From an uncultured Erythrobacter sp. (GTDB lineage: Bacteria > Pseudomonadota > Alphaproteobacteria > Sphingomonadales > Sphingomonadaceae), in NCBI GenBank assembly GCA_947500645.1, contig CANMSD010000004.1, positions 87,093 to 151,092 on the forward strand: DNA of 64,000 bases. Direction: 5' to 3'. The notes under the pieces are model-generated. The model was not told where the DNA came from. It searched no databases and was given only the letters and a program-made list of their open reading frames with translations. This document shows, piece after piece, positions 20,104 through 30,600 of this stretch. The position numbers and the translations under genes were made by a program. Within the stretch, counting starts at the first letter, position 1; every line of letters starts with the position of its first letter.

Positions 20104-23100
20104 ATGAACTTTTCATCCAAGACCATCCGGTGCGGTCTGCTGATCGCCACCAGCACTGCGGCGCTTGCTGCCGCCAACCCTGCTTCGGCGGAAACCTGTT
20201 TCATCGACCGAAATGGAAATGGCCAAATCGATCCAGGTACCGACGATGATGGCGACGCGAATGGGGGGCGTAATCCGCGTATATTGGCTTGCGGGGTTGA
20301 GGCAGAAGCGACGGGCGACCTCAGCACAGCGATAGGACATACCGCACGAGCAACCGGCCGCCGAAACGTGGCTGTTGGATTTGACGCGCAAGCGCTGGAT
20401 GCCGGTACCACCGCGATCGGATCAGAAGCGGTGGCAATGTGGGCCTTGGGTGTAGCTGTTGGTCTGGAAAGTCAGGCGATCAGTCTCGGCGCTACCGCCA
20501 TTGGCGCAAACAGCGTTGCCAGCGGTCTGCGCAGCACCGCCCTTGGAATGTTCAGCCGTGCAGAAGGGCTCGACAGTATCGCCGCCGGCAGAGATAGCCG
20601 GGCAACAATGAATTTAAGCACCGCAATTGGTGCAGCAACCAGGGCGACAGGCATAAGAAGCACCGCAACCGGCAATGGAGCCGCGGCCTTGCAACTGGAC
20701 AGCACAGCAACTGGAGCTTCCAGCAGGGCTATTGGTACCCTAGGCACTGCTACCGGCGCATTCAGCGCTGCAACGGGCGCGAACAGTACGGCGAACGGTG
20801 TCGTCAGCGTCGCTTCGGGCGCGAACAGTACAGCCAACGGTGTCTTTAGTACGGCCTCAGGAGCAGGCAGCAGCGCCATCGGAGTTGCCACTCAGGCAAC
20901 CGGCGAACAGTCCATCGCCATTGGGGCTGATGGCGAAGACGGCGATGATCTGGGCGCTGTTGCAACAGCCAATGGCGCCATTGCAATCGGCAATGATGCG
21001 CAGGCGAGCAGCGAACGGGCGGTGGCGCTTGGATTGGGTGCGATTGCGTCGGGTTCCACTGCGCTTGGTGGCGGAGCGCAAGCCACCGGCGCGGGATCGG
21101 TGGCGGTTGGCATCGATGCACAGGCGACGGGGGATCGCTCGATCGCGATTGGCGAGGACGGCGGAGATGCCGATACGCTGGGCGCGGTTGCCTCTGCGGA
21201 CGACAGCACGGCCGTCGGCAATGATGCATTGGCCAACAATGCCCAAGCAAGCGCGTTCGGATCCGGAAGTGCGGCGAGCGGGACCGGCAGCATCGCCATT
21301 GGAGCTTCCAGCCAGGCCAGTGCTGCACGCAGTACCGCCGCCGGATTCAACAGCGTGGCCAGCGGTTTGGGCAGCACCGCCATCGGGGCTTCCAGCGAGG
21401 CTAGTGGTATCAACAGCACCGCTATCGGACGCAACAGTCAGGCCAGCGGGGTCGGTGGCACCGCTACCGGAACTTTCAGTGAATCTAGTGGTATCAACAG
21501 CACTGCTACCGGGCAGTCTAGTGTGGCCAGCGGTGAACGTAGCACCGCCATCGGAACTTCCAGCGACGCAACCAGTGCATATAGCACCGCACTCGGTTCT
21601 CTCAGTGAAGCCATTGGTGACCGCAGCACCGCCATCGGTTCAAGAAGTGTGGCCAGCGGTGACCAGTCTATCGCCATCGGTGCAGATGGCGACGATCCCA
21701 ACAATATTGGCGCTCTTGCCGCTACCGCCTCCGCCAGGGGCGCGGTCGCAATCGGTAATGAAACGCAGGCAACGGCGATTAATTCGGTGGCGCTGGGCGC
21801 TGGATCCATTGCTAATCGTGCCAACACTTTATCGGTAGGCTTTGTCGGGGGTGAGCGTCAGATAACTAACGTTGCGGCAGGCACCGAGGACAATGATGCG
21901 GTTAACCTTGCACAGCTCAACGCTTCCATCGGAGTGGCGGGCGAAAGCGGCTGTCGCAACAATCCCGGTCCTGACGGCATCCCCGGCACCGCCGACGATC
22001 CTGCCGATACGCTTGAATGCGGTAACGGAGCAGTGGCCTCAGCGGCTGGCAGCACCGCAATCGGTGACAATAGCGAGGCAAGCGGTGAAGGGGCGAGCGC
22101 GGTTGGTAACAGCGCACAGGCCTCGGGCGATAATGCCAGCGCCTTTGGAACAAGAGCAAGCGCTACCGGTCAAGACAGCACCGCCATTGGTGCGCTCAGT
22201 GCCGCCAGTGGTTTCCGGGCGACTGCCAATGGCTACCTGAGCAACGCCTCTGGTGAAAGCAGCACAGCCACCGGTGCCAGGAGCCGGGCTTCGGCCAATT
22301 TCAGCACGGCAACAGGTAGCTCCAGTGAGGCAAGCGGAGAAGCCAGTACCGCCACCGGTTATGACAGTGAAGCCAGTGCGCCTTTCAGTACAGCAATGGG
22401 TTATAGAAGTACGGCCTCGGCCAGACAGACTGTTGCCGTCGGTGTCGGAAGCAGGGCGGATGCCATCGGCGCGATAGCGATCGGCGGTGATGGCGGAGAT
22501 ATGGATTCTGATGGTGCGGTTGCATCGGGGGAAAATGCCGTTGCGCTAGGCATTGATGCCCAGGCGACAGCGGACAATGCAGTGGCACTGGGCGCAGGGT
22601 CGAACGCCAACCGTGACAACAGTGTTTCTGTCGGCTTTGTTGGCGGAGAGCGGCAAATCACCAATGTCGCAGCGGGTACTGAAAATACCGATGCGGCCAA
22701 TGTCGGGCAGCTCAATCTCGTCGAAAATGCCGCTGCCAATGCGCAGGCAACCGCCGATACCGCACTTGCAAATGCTGCGAGCGCGCAGGGAACGGCAGAC
22801 ACCGCGAGGACAGAAGCGGCTGCTGCCCAAGCCGCTGCGAACAACGCGCAGGCAACCGCCAATCAGGGCGTGGCCGATGCGGCAGCCGCTCAGGGGACAG
22901 CAGATACCGCCTTGGCCAATGCAGCCACAGCGCAAGGCACTGCCGATATGGCTCGCTCGGAAGCCGCAGCGGCGCAAACCCGGGCGGATGAGGCGTTTGC
23001 AAATGCAGCCACGGCTCAAACAACCGCAGATACCGCCAGAGCGGAAGCCCGGGCGGCGCAACTTGCGGCAGATCAGGCTGGTGCAGGTGCGGCTGGCGCG

Positions 23101-24084
23101 CAAGCCAGAGCCGACGAAGCGTTTGAGAATGCTGTCGAAGCTCAGGCGGATGCTAACACTGCGCGAGCCGAAGCGATGCAGGCCCAGTCTGACGCCAACA
23201 CGGCGCTCGCAAGGTCAGAGGCGAACAGCCAGGAGCTGGCATATTTCGACAGCAACAGCACTGGCCCTGGTGCAAATGCTACCGGTCTGGACGCCCTCGC
23301 CATCGGAACCGGAAGCGAGGCCAGCGGCGATCAATCCGTGGCCATCGGGGCCAGCGCGCAAGCTACAAATGGCCAGGCGGTCTCCATCGGAGCAGGCAAT
23401 ATTGCTTCGGGCAATGGAGCCGTCGCCATCGGTGATCCAAACTTTGCCACGGGTATAGGCGCAGTTGCGCTGGGCGCGGACAATAGCGCAACCGGTACCG
23501 GCGCGGTGGCTATCGGTAATCTCAACGTCGCCAATGGAAATGGCGCGATCGCACTTGGCAATGAAGCATCAGCGGTTGGTGATGGAGCGGTTGCCATCGG
23601 CCCTGGAGCCATTGCGGACCGCGAGAACCTGATCGCCTTGGGCAGCGACGCGTCGACCGTGAAGGTTGCCGGTATTACCTCGGAGGCCAGTCGGGCGGCG
23701 CAGGAAGGTGCTCTAAGCCTCGTCACCACCGACGCCGCCGGGAACCTTGGATCAACCTCGCTCGATGTCGGCGGACTCGTCAATCTTGGAAGCCGCGTCA
23801 CGGATCTCGAAACGCAGACGTCTGCACTCGTGCGGCAGGTAACCCTGGTTGATCGGCAGGCCAATGGCGGGATCGCCGCTGCGATGGCGTTGTCCGGCAC
23901 AACGATCGTACCCGATGTTGATTGGTCGCTATCCTTCAACCTGTCGACTTATGAGGGTGAACAAGGCTTCTCCACCGCGATCGTCGGCCGGGTTGCGGAG
24001 AAAGTCTATGTTTCTGGGGGCATTACTGGATCGACTGTGCGCGGAAGCACAGGCGGCAGAGTCGGCGTCACATTCGGGTTTTGA
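20104..24084 (+). CDS. YadA/Hia-type trimeric autotransporter adhesin (adhesin 1)
   Basis: The 1326-aa protein starts with a signal peptide (to ~29, PASAE). A Cys32-Cys63 segment enclosing an Asp/Gly-rich loop follows, then a long left-handed beta-roll head of ~14-residue repeats (xAIGxxSxASG). The first neck lies near 583 (GGERQITNVAAGTEDNDAVN), then a second Cys-bracketed acidic loop (Cys617-Cys639) and head, a second neck near 848, an Ala-rich coiled-coil stalk (~876-1040), a third head (~1055-1180) and a C-terminal YadA anchor (last ~55 residues, ending VGVTFGF). Type Vc systems export the trimer through this anchor to the cell surface for adhesion. Two possible stem-loops follow the stop. 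Confidence 0.93.
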   Translation: MNFSSKTIRCGLLIATSTAALAAANPASAETCFIDRNGNGQIDPGTDDDGDANGGRNPRILACGVEAEATGDLSTAIGHTARATGRRNVAVGFDAQALDAGTTAIGSEAVAMWALGVAVGLESQAISLGATAIGANSVASGLRSTALGMFSRAEGLDSIAAGRDSRATMNLSTAIGAATRATGIRSTATGNGAAALQLDSTATGASSRAIGTLGTATGAFSAATGANSTANGVVSVASGANSTANGVFSTASGAGSSAIGVATQATGEQSIAIGADGEDGDDLGAVATANGAIAIGNDAQASSERAVALGLGAIASGSTALGGGAQATGAGSVAVGIDAQATGDRSIAIGEDGGDADTLGAVASADDSTAVGNDALANNAQASAFGSGSAASGTGSIAIGASSQASAARSTAAGFNSVASGLGSTAIGASSEASGINSTAIGRNSQASGVGGTATGTFSESSGINSTATGQSSVASGERSTAIGTSSDATSAYSTALGSLSEAIGDRSTAIGSRSVASGDQSIAIGADGDDPNNIGALAATASARGAVAIGNETQATAINSVALGAGSIANRANTLSVGFVGGERQITNVAAGTEDNDAVNLAQLNASIGVAGESGCRNNPGPDGIPGTADDPADTLECGNGAVASAAGSTAIGDNSEASGEGASAVGNSAQASGDNASAFGTRASATGQDSTAIGALSAASGFRATANGYLSNASGESSTATGARSRASANFSTATGSSSEASGEASTATGYDSEASAPFSTAMGYRSTASARQTVAVGVGSRADAIGAIAIGGDGGDMDSDGAVASGENAVALGIDAQATADNAVALGAGSNANRDNSVSVGFVGGERQITNVAAGTENTDAANVGQLNLVENAAANAQATADTALANAASAQGTADTARTEAAAAQAAANNAQATANQGVADAAAAQGTADTALANAATAQGTADMARSEAAAAQTRADEAFANAATAQTTADTARAEARAAQLAADQAGAGAAGAQARADEAFENAVEAQADANTARAEAMQAQSDANTALARSEANSQELAYFDSNSTGPGANATGLDALAIGTGSEASGDQSVAIGASAQATNGQAVSIGAGNIASGNGAVAIGDPNFATGIGAVALGADNSATGTGAVAIGNLNVANGNGAIALGNEASAVGDGAVAIGPGAIADRENLIALGSDASTVKVAGITSEASRAAQEGALSLVTTDAAGNLGSTSLDVGGLVNLGSRVTDLETQTSALVRQVTLVDRQANGGIAAAMALSGTTIVPDVDWSLSFNLSTYEGEQGFSTAIVGRVAEKVYVSGGITGSTVRGSTGGRVGVTFGF

Positions 24085-24113
24085 TCGGCCTTACCGACCC
24101 CCTCGGGCCGATC
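24083..24113 (+). terminator. Possible terminator stem-loop after adhesin 1
   Basis: GATCGGCC pairs with GGCCGATC (8 bp, 15-nt loop) overlapping the stop codon of adhesin 1. A second stem, GGGCGGCG with CGCCGCCC, lies at 24115-24145. Neither has a T-tract, so termination is uncertain. Confidence 0.35.
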
Positions 24114-24316
24114 TGGGCGGCGACGGTGAATACGCCGCGCCGCCCACACAGCAATAAACAGAACCAACCACCACGTCCACTTGCACCTCCAGTCTCGGTC
24201 GCTGGGCGCTGACTGAAAGTGGGCCGGAAGCAGACCGGCTGCTTTCGGATTACTCGATAGCTAAAGCGGAAGTTCGGCATTCGATCTCAGAAGAGCATAT
24301 TGCTGCCGCCCGTCGC

Positions 24317-25216
24317 TTAGCCGTTTTCGGACGCTAGGGCATTCCAGACTCTTTGTACGGTCGGACGCTTGTTGTGTCGTGAACTGAAGATGACAACATC
24401 GAGGTCTGAGCCGTAGTCCTCCGAAATCACCTCGAGCGGAACGTCACCGCTCATGTGCTTCGCAATGGATTCGGGTAGCCATGCCACACCCAAGCCCTCA
24501 CGTGCAGCCGTGGCCAGGCTCTCCGCCAACGTGGCGCGGTAGACCGTCCGCAGTCTCCGTTCGAATGGCGCGTTGTTGAGCACATTTCGGAGTACGCGCG
24601 ACATGATCGACGTTGGGCCATACTCGAGAAGTGGGATCGGATCTTCGCGACCTGGGTCAAGGATACCAGAAAACTTCTCGGCGTTTCCGTATGGCAGCAC
24701 ACGGTCCTTGGAAATTACAAATCGCGGATAGTCATCGACGTCGACATCGAACGGAATGGCGGCGTGATTGTAGCAGATGAAAAAATCGCATGTGCCGTTT
24801 CGTAGCGCGTAAAGGTATTCCTCGATCGTCCGTGTTTCTGGGACAATCGCGGCTTCGAACGAGGGAATTTTTCGATGCAGATCGGCCACCAATCGCGGGA
24901 GAAAGTTCAAAGCGAGCGTGTGCAGGCACGCTATTGTGATGCCCCGCTCGCTTATCCTTGCATAGTTCGCTGCCGCCGCCTGCGCTTCTCCAGCCTGTTT
25001 GATAATGGCGCTGGCGCTGCTCATGAACTCGGCTCCAGCGGCAGTTAGCCGGATTGGATGTTCAGTGCGATCGACCAGTTCGGCACCAGCCCACTGTTCC
25101 AGCGCCTTTATGCGTCGACTGAGCGCTGATTGTGTCACAAACCGTGCCTCCGCGGCCCTGGCGAAATGACCAAGTCGAGCGACTGCGGCCAAGTCCTCCA
25201 GCCATTTAAGCTCCAA
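24317..25216 (-). CDS. LysR family transcriptional regulator
   Basis: A 299-aa protein with an N-terminal winged helix-turn-helix (ELKWLEDLAAVARLGHFARA, FVTQSALSRRIKALEQWAGA) and a C-terminal substrate-binding-like effector domain (~90-290). It is divergent from the DUF819/S51 pair with a 204-bp gap. A perfect inverted repeat, TGCGA-TTT-TCGCA, lies at 25238-25250, 22 nt before its own start, a typical place for an autoregulatory LysR site. It probably controls the transporter, the peptidase and perhaps the TonB receptor beyond. The inducer is unknown. Confidence 0.92.
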   Translation of the reverse strand: MELKWLEDLAAVARLGHFARAAEARFVTQSALSRRIKALEQWAGAELVDRTEHPIRLTAAGAEFMSSASAIIKQAGEAQAAAANYARISERGITIACLHTLALNFLPRLVADLHRKIPSFEAAIVPETRTIEEYLYALRNGTCDFFICYNHAAIPFDVDVDDYPRFVISKDRVLPYGNAEKFSGILDPGREDPIPLLEYGPTSIMSRVLRNVLNNAPFERRLRTVYRATLAESLATAAREGLGVAWLPESIAKHMSGDVPLEVISEDYGSDLDVVIFSSRHNKRPTVQRVWNALASENG

Positions 25217-25237
25217 AGCCTTTACCTTTCAATATCT

Positions 25238-25250
25238 TGCGATTTTCGCA
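25238..25250. promoter_or_regulatory. Candidate LysR operator
   Basis: A perfect 5-bp inverted repeat, TGCGA-N3-TCGCA, sits in the divergent region between the LysR gene and DUF819, close to the LysR start. Assignment to the neighbouring LysR protein is inference. Confidence 0.35.
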
Positions 25251-25420
25251 TTGAAGCTACCGAAATCGGAACTTGAAGTCGACCGTGAATTCCTTCCTCC
25301 TTTGTGCGGACAGAACGAACTCGCGAGAGGCAGATCGAAGGCAGTTTACTGACGTGCATCACCGGGGCGATCAGACGCTATGCTGCAGCTGCCGACGAGA
25401 CAGGGGAATAGTGCACACCT

Positions 25421-26644
25421 ATGATCACAAATGACAGCGTCATTCTAGGCCTGCTTGCTGCCGTGCTCCTTTTTGTCGGAGTGACCCGACAATTCGGGGG
25501 CGGCTGGCAGAAGTTCTATACCTTCGTGCCAGTGATCTTGGTCTGCTATCTCGTCCCGTCTTTGATGCGGACTTTCGGCCTGATCGACACGTCGGAGTCG
25601 AATCTCTGGCCAATTGCAAAAGACTACTTCCTGCCTGCAGCACTGGTGTTGCTCACCTTGTCGATCGACATGAAGGCGATCTTGGGATTGGGTCCGAAGG
25701 CGCTGATCATGTTCTTCACGGCGACAGTAGGGATCGTGATCGGCGGGCCGATTGCACTTTGGATCGTGGCGCAATTCGACCCGAGTATTCTGGGCGACGG
25801 GGAAAACGCCGCGTGGCGCGGACTCGCTACCTTGGCAGGCAGCTGGATAGGCGGCGGTGCGAACCAGACCGCCATGTTGGAAATCTATGGCTACAACCCG
25901 GAACGCTATGCCGCGCTTGTTGCAGTCGATATCATCGTCGCCAATATCTGGATGATCTTTCTGCTCTATGGTGCCGGAGCACCTGAAAAGATCGACCGTT
26001 GGTTGAAAGCGGACACTTCCGCGATCGAACGGCTACGTGACAAGATGGCCGATTACAGCGCATCGGTTGAGCGTAATACGACAGCCAACGATTGGCTTGT
26101 GCTCGGAGGATTTGCTCTCGCGGCAGTTGGCCTGTCGCATCTGGGCGGACAGGCAATTGCTGCATTGTTTGAGCGGGCGTTCGAGAGCAGCGACGGCGTG
26201 CTGGCCAGCAAATTCTTCTGGGTAGTGGTGATCTCCACCACGATCGGCCTGGGAGCGAGTTTCACCAAGGCGCGCGATCTGGAGGGGGTCGGCGCATCCA
26301 AGCTCGGTACCGTGTTCATTTTTCTGTTGGTGACGGTGATCGGGACCAAGATGGACATTCTGCAATTGGGTGATGCTCCATCATTCTTCGCCATCGGCGT
26401 GATCTGGATGCTGATCCACACGCTGTTGCTGCTGATCGTAGGCAAGATCATACGTGCGCCGTTTTTCTTTATCGCAGTTGGAAGCAAGGCGAATGTCGGC
26501 GGTGCAGCATCAGCCCCCGTGGTGGCGGGAGCGTTCCATCCTGCGCTGGCACCAGTGGGTGTGCTGCTCGCTGTGCTGGGCTACGCGCTTGGAACTTACG
26601 CCGCGATCCTGACGGCTGAGCTGATGAGCTTGGTTGGCGGATAG
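25421..26644 (+). CDS. DUF819 family membrane protein (YjcL-like), putative transporter
   Basis: The 407-aa protein has about 10-11 hydrophobic helices and family features: a Gly-rich segment GSWIGGGANQTAMLE near 145 and GSKANVGGAASAPVVAGAFHP near 355, which resemble paired pore-type repeats of secondary transporters. DUF819 proteins are mostly uncharacterised. The gene stops 11 nt before an S51 peptidase start, so the two are an operon. The pairing suggests transport of a dipeptide or amino-acid derivative that the peptidase makes or consumes. The direction of transport is unknown. Confidence 0.88.
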   Translation: MITNDSVILGLLAAVLLFVGVTRQFGGGWQKFYTFVPVILVCYLVPSLMRTFGLIDTSESNLWPIAKDYFLPAALVLLTLSIDMKAILGLGPKALIMFFTATVGIVIGGPIALWIVAQFDPSILGDGENAAWRGLATLAGSWIGGGANQTAMLEIYGYNPERYAALVAVDIIVANIWMIFLLYGAGAPEKIDRWLKADTSAIERLRDKMADYSASVERNTTANDWLVLGGFALAAVGLSHLGGQAIAALFERAFESSDGVLASKFFWVVVISTTIGLGASFTKARDLEGVGASKLGTVFIFLLVTVIGTKMDILQLGDAPSFFAIGVIWMLIHTLLLLIVGKIIRAPFFFIAVGSKANVGGAASAPVVAGAFHPALAPVGVLLAVLGYALGTYAAILTAELMSLVGG

Positions 26645-26655
26645 GCTGAAGACCG

Positions 26656-27387
26656 ATGACGAGCAGAACCAAACAGATCCTGGCGATGAGCAACTCGTCC
26701 GCGTTTTTCGTAGAAGCGCCGGAAACGCCGCTTCTTGCTCAATATGTGATCGGCCTGACCGGCAAGGAAACGCCGGTCATCGTCCATGTAGGGGCGGCGA
26801 ATGGCGACTCGTCGGAGAAGGCGAGCAAGTTCTTCTCACTTGCACATCGGGCTGGGTTCGAGCCTAGGCATCTCAACCTTTTCGCGCTCGAGGACGGTGA
26901 TCCGAACACTTTTTTCGCCGGCGCCGACGCGATTTACATCGATGGCGGTTCTACCCGGAATCTAAGGGCACTGCTCAACGAATGGTCCGCCGACGAGGCT
27001 TTGAGGCGTGCCTATGAAGATGGCCTCGTGATATCGGGAGCGAGTGCAGGCGCTAACATACTGTTTGAATGGGGCATGACGGATTCGATCAAGACCCAGA
27101 TCGAAGCGACTGCCGGCCTGGGATTGCTGCGCGGATCTGCATCGGTCCACGCAAATGTGCGCTCGGATCGCAATGAAGCGCTGGACCGGCACCTGGCAGG
27201 CGCGAACGCCGCTTATCCCGCTTACATGCTCGATGATTTTACGGCTTTGCACTTCAACGAAAACAACCTGCAATGCGCAATCTCAACCCTGCCTGAAGCA
27301 AAAGTGCACAGCGATAATGGCAATGGTGAGCGGGTTGCTCAGCCGATGACCTTATTGGCAGATGAGGATGCAATCGATACAATCTGA
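26656..27387 (+). CDS. S51 family peptidase (peptidase E / cyanophycinase-like)
   Basis: The 243-aa protein has the class I glutamine-amidotransferase-like fold of family S51. It shows IYIDGGSTRNL (~93-103), which corresponds to the conserved GGxxxxL segment, and the nucleophile elbow SGASAG with Ser130. The catalytic His is likely in ASVHAN. Family members cleave alpha-aspartyl dipeptides, isoaspartyl dipeptides or cyanophycin. No signal peptide is present, so it acts in the cytoplasm. It is coupled to the DUF819 transporter upstream and lies before a large TonB receptor, which fits stepwise uptake and cleavage of aspartyl peptides. The exact bond cleaved cannot be told from sequence. Confidence 0.86.
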   Translation: MTSRTKQILAMSNSSAFFVEAPETPLLAQYVIGLTGKETPVIVHVGAANGDSSEKASKFFSLAHRAGFEPRHLNLFALEDGDPNTFFAGADAIYIDGGSTRNLRALLNEWSADEALRRAYEDGLVISGASAGANILFEWGMTDSIKTQIEATAGLGLLRGSASVHANVRSDRNEALDRHLAGANAAYPAYMLDDFTALHFNENNLQCAISTLPEAKVHSDNGNGERVAQPMTLLADEDAIDTI

Positions 27388-27601
27388 CAAATATGCCGCA
27401 GTAATCGCATTTTTAAGCGACCTTGAACCCAGGCTTGTGAAAAATTCTTTCAATTTGAACATCTTGCATTTTGCACATCAACTAGCGCCTTTTCGGAATT
27501 AGATGCGCCCTGCTGTTTTAGTCAGTCTCAATTCTTGGCTGATCCAAGGGTGGGTGTTCAGTCGGGGCTGGCGAACGAATGTCAGACAGGGAGGTTTTGA
27601 A

Positions 27602-30600
27602 ATGAAACGATCATATACCGCAGCGGTAAGCACTTCAGCTCTCGCGCTTGCATTGTGCATTGGAGGCCAGGCTTCAGCGCAAGAGGCCCAAGTGACCGAC
27701 GACCAGCCAACCTTGGCAACCGACACTACGCAAAACACAATCGTGGTCACGGGCAGTCGTATCCAGCGCACGATCGAAGAAAGCGCTGTGCCAATCCAGA
27801 TTCTGGGCGCTGAGGATATCGAGGAGTCCGGCACTACCGATCTTGCCGAGGCGGTGCTGCAATTGCCTGGCGTATCGGAATCGATCTCGCCACAGAATTC
27901 CAATAACCTCATACAGACAAGCGGACTTTCAACCATCAGTTTGCGGCGTCTCGGGGATGATCGAACCCTGGTGCTTATCAATGGTAAAAGGGCCGTTTCC
28001 AACTCTGGCAATTCTGACCGGGTCAGTCTGTCAACGCTTCCGGCAGGGTTCGTTGAGCGCGCCGAGGTGCTCACCGGTGGGATGTCGGCAGTTTACGGGT
28101 CTGATGCTATCGCGGGGGTGGCAAACTTTATCCTTGAAGACGACTTCACCGGTATCGAGATTGATGGCCGCTTTTCAACACCTGACGCAAGCGGCGGAGA
28201 AGAGTTTCGGATCAATGCGCTTGGCGGCACTGAATTTGCTGGCGGACGAGGCTATGCGTTGCTCGGGATCGAGTACCGCAACGAGAACGCGGTTTTTGCG
28301 GATGAGACCCGGCCTCTGACCATCGCTGCGCTTGAATTCGACGATCCGATCCCCTCCACCGGCAGCGATGGGTGGACGGACGAGATCAATTTCCCCGGCT
28401 GCTTCGGGATTGACACCGATCGTCACTGTCTGCTGCCAAGCTTCAGCAGCTCAACGCCCGGTGGCGTGTTTGAAGGTGACGCGTGGTTCGTAAATGGACA
28501 GTGGTTCAACGATGAATCGCTGCGTCCGACAACCGGTCCTGGAGCTCGGCCAGATGGATCCGATTTCTACACCGATTTCGATGGGTTCAATTTTCGCCCG
28601 GGCCGTTCGGTTTTGTCGGAGCGCGAAGTTCTAAACATCGCGCTTACGACGTCTTTCGAGATATCCGATGCCGCGACATTCTCCTTCACCGGTGCCTATT
28701 CCGATGTCGACACCGCCACCTTTACCGGTTTTGAAACCTTGAATAATGGCGATACGCTCGGTGATGGCACCAATATCGGCAATATCGCCTCGGATCATCC
28801 GTTCATCCCCCCTGAGGTCGAGGAAACCCGTAGTGGGTCCGTGAGCTTCAATCGGCGCTTGGTCGAGTTGGGCGAACAGGCCCGGATCAACGACCGTCGT
28901 ACCTTGCGCCTTATTGCCGATGTGACAGGCGATCTCAGCGACAGTTTGAGATATGAAGTCTTCGGCACTTATGGCCGGTTCAAGCAGGAACAGACCAACC
29001 CCAACGAGTACAATTTCCTCAAGGCCCGCTTCGCACTCGATATCGAGTCCGACGGAAACGGTGGCTTTCAATGCGTCGATGCCGATGCTCGAGCCGATGG
29101 CTGTGTTCCTCTCGACATCTTTGGCGAAGGTACCATCTCGCAAGCCGCCGCCGACTACATCCGCTACAATGGATTTGGCGAACAGGTACGGGAGCAATAT
29201 ACTGCGGGTGGGTTCGTTTCGGGTACGCTGTTCGAAATGCCTGCTGGCGATCTGAAATTCGCGGCAGGGGTGGAATGGCGCCGCGAAAGTCAGGATACCG
29301 ACGGGGACCCGGATGGCGACCTGTTCGCAGGCGCAAATGGCGTTCGCGATCTTGATGACGGGGCGACCCGCGACACGCCGGGGTTTGCGCCGGATAGTGA
29401 TTTCGATGTCACCTCCCTCGCGACTTTCCCAAGCGTATCGGCGAGCTACGAAGTGGTCGAAGCATATGCGGAGGTCGATATCCCGGTCTTTGATGGCTTC
29501 AACATACAACTTGCCGGTCGTATCGGTGACTACAACACGGTCGGAACGATCTTCAGTTACAATGCCGGCGCGGTCTGGAAGGTAAGCGACGATATCGGGT
29601 TCAGGGCGCAATATTCGCGGTCGCAACGCGCACCGAACCTGACCGAGATATTCTCGCCACCACGACCGGATGCCGATGGGTTGTCCGATCCGTGCGAGGG
29701 ATTGCTGCCCGACGGAACGGGAATCACCGATATCGTCGGCGACGGAGCGGACAACGCCGATCTGGCGGTGGTCGCTGCCAACTGCCTGACCGAACCCGGC
29801 ATACAGGCGTTCTTCGCCGATCCGGACAATGCAGGCGAACCATTCACCGACGATCAGACCGCTACGCAGGGACCCAATGCGGGTAATCCGAATGTGCAGG
29901 AAGAAACGGCTGATACGATCACGGCGGGCTTTGCGTTCACGCCTAGTTTCATTCCCGGCCTGACGATCGTGGCCGATTATTATCGCATCAAGATCAAGGA
30001 TGCGATCACGGCTATATCGACACAGAACACGGTATCGCTCTGCTACTCTGCAACTGATTTCCCGAACAACAAGTTCTGCGATGTGATTACCCGCGACGGC
30101 GTTGGCGCCATTACTGAGGTCATCAACTTCCAGGAAAATCTCGATACCGAAGTGGTATCCGGTTTCGATGCTCAGATACTCTATCGTTTTGAGCCTGAGT
30201 TCATTCCTGGGCGGTTCGATCTCGACTTCCGCTATGCTCATTATTTCGAGCAGGAGGTCTCTTTTGAAGGGATCGGCGGAGCCATCATCACGTCGTCACC
30301 TCTCGGCGAGATCGGTGAAAGCGAGGACGAGTTCCGCCTTCGTCTGGGCTATAGCAATGGCGGTTTCCGCTTGAGTTACACGGTTACCTATCTCGGCGGT
30401 GGCGTCGACGACATAGCGCAGAACAGCGACCCACTCGACGAACGTTTCTTCGAAGTCGGAGATCAGGATTTCCATCGCATCTACATGCGCTACGAATTCG
30501 GCGACGACGATCAGTTCCAGATCTATGGCGGAGTGAACAACATCTTCGACAATTTCGGCGCATTCGTTCCGACGGGTTTGGACAACGGTTCGAGCTATAA

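Noticed and set aside
20798..21838. 346-codon open frame inside adhesin 1 in another frame, and similar frames in adhesin 2
   Set aside because: Produced by the repetitive GC-rich head repeats; composition is Pro/Arg/Ala-rich and has no protein features.
20300..23700. Regular short DNA repeats that might suggest a CRISPR or tandem array
   Set aside because: The periodicity (~42 nt) is in frame and encodes the 14-residue YadA head repeat; there are no conserved direct repeats with unique spacers.
28631..30241. 536-codon minus-strand open frame opposite the large TonB receptor
   Set aside because: It is antisense to a complete receptor with all domains, has no family features and no ribosome site; long antisense frames are expected in GC-rich genes.
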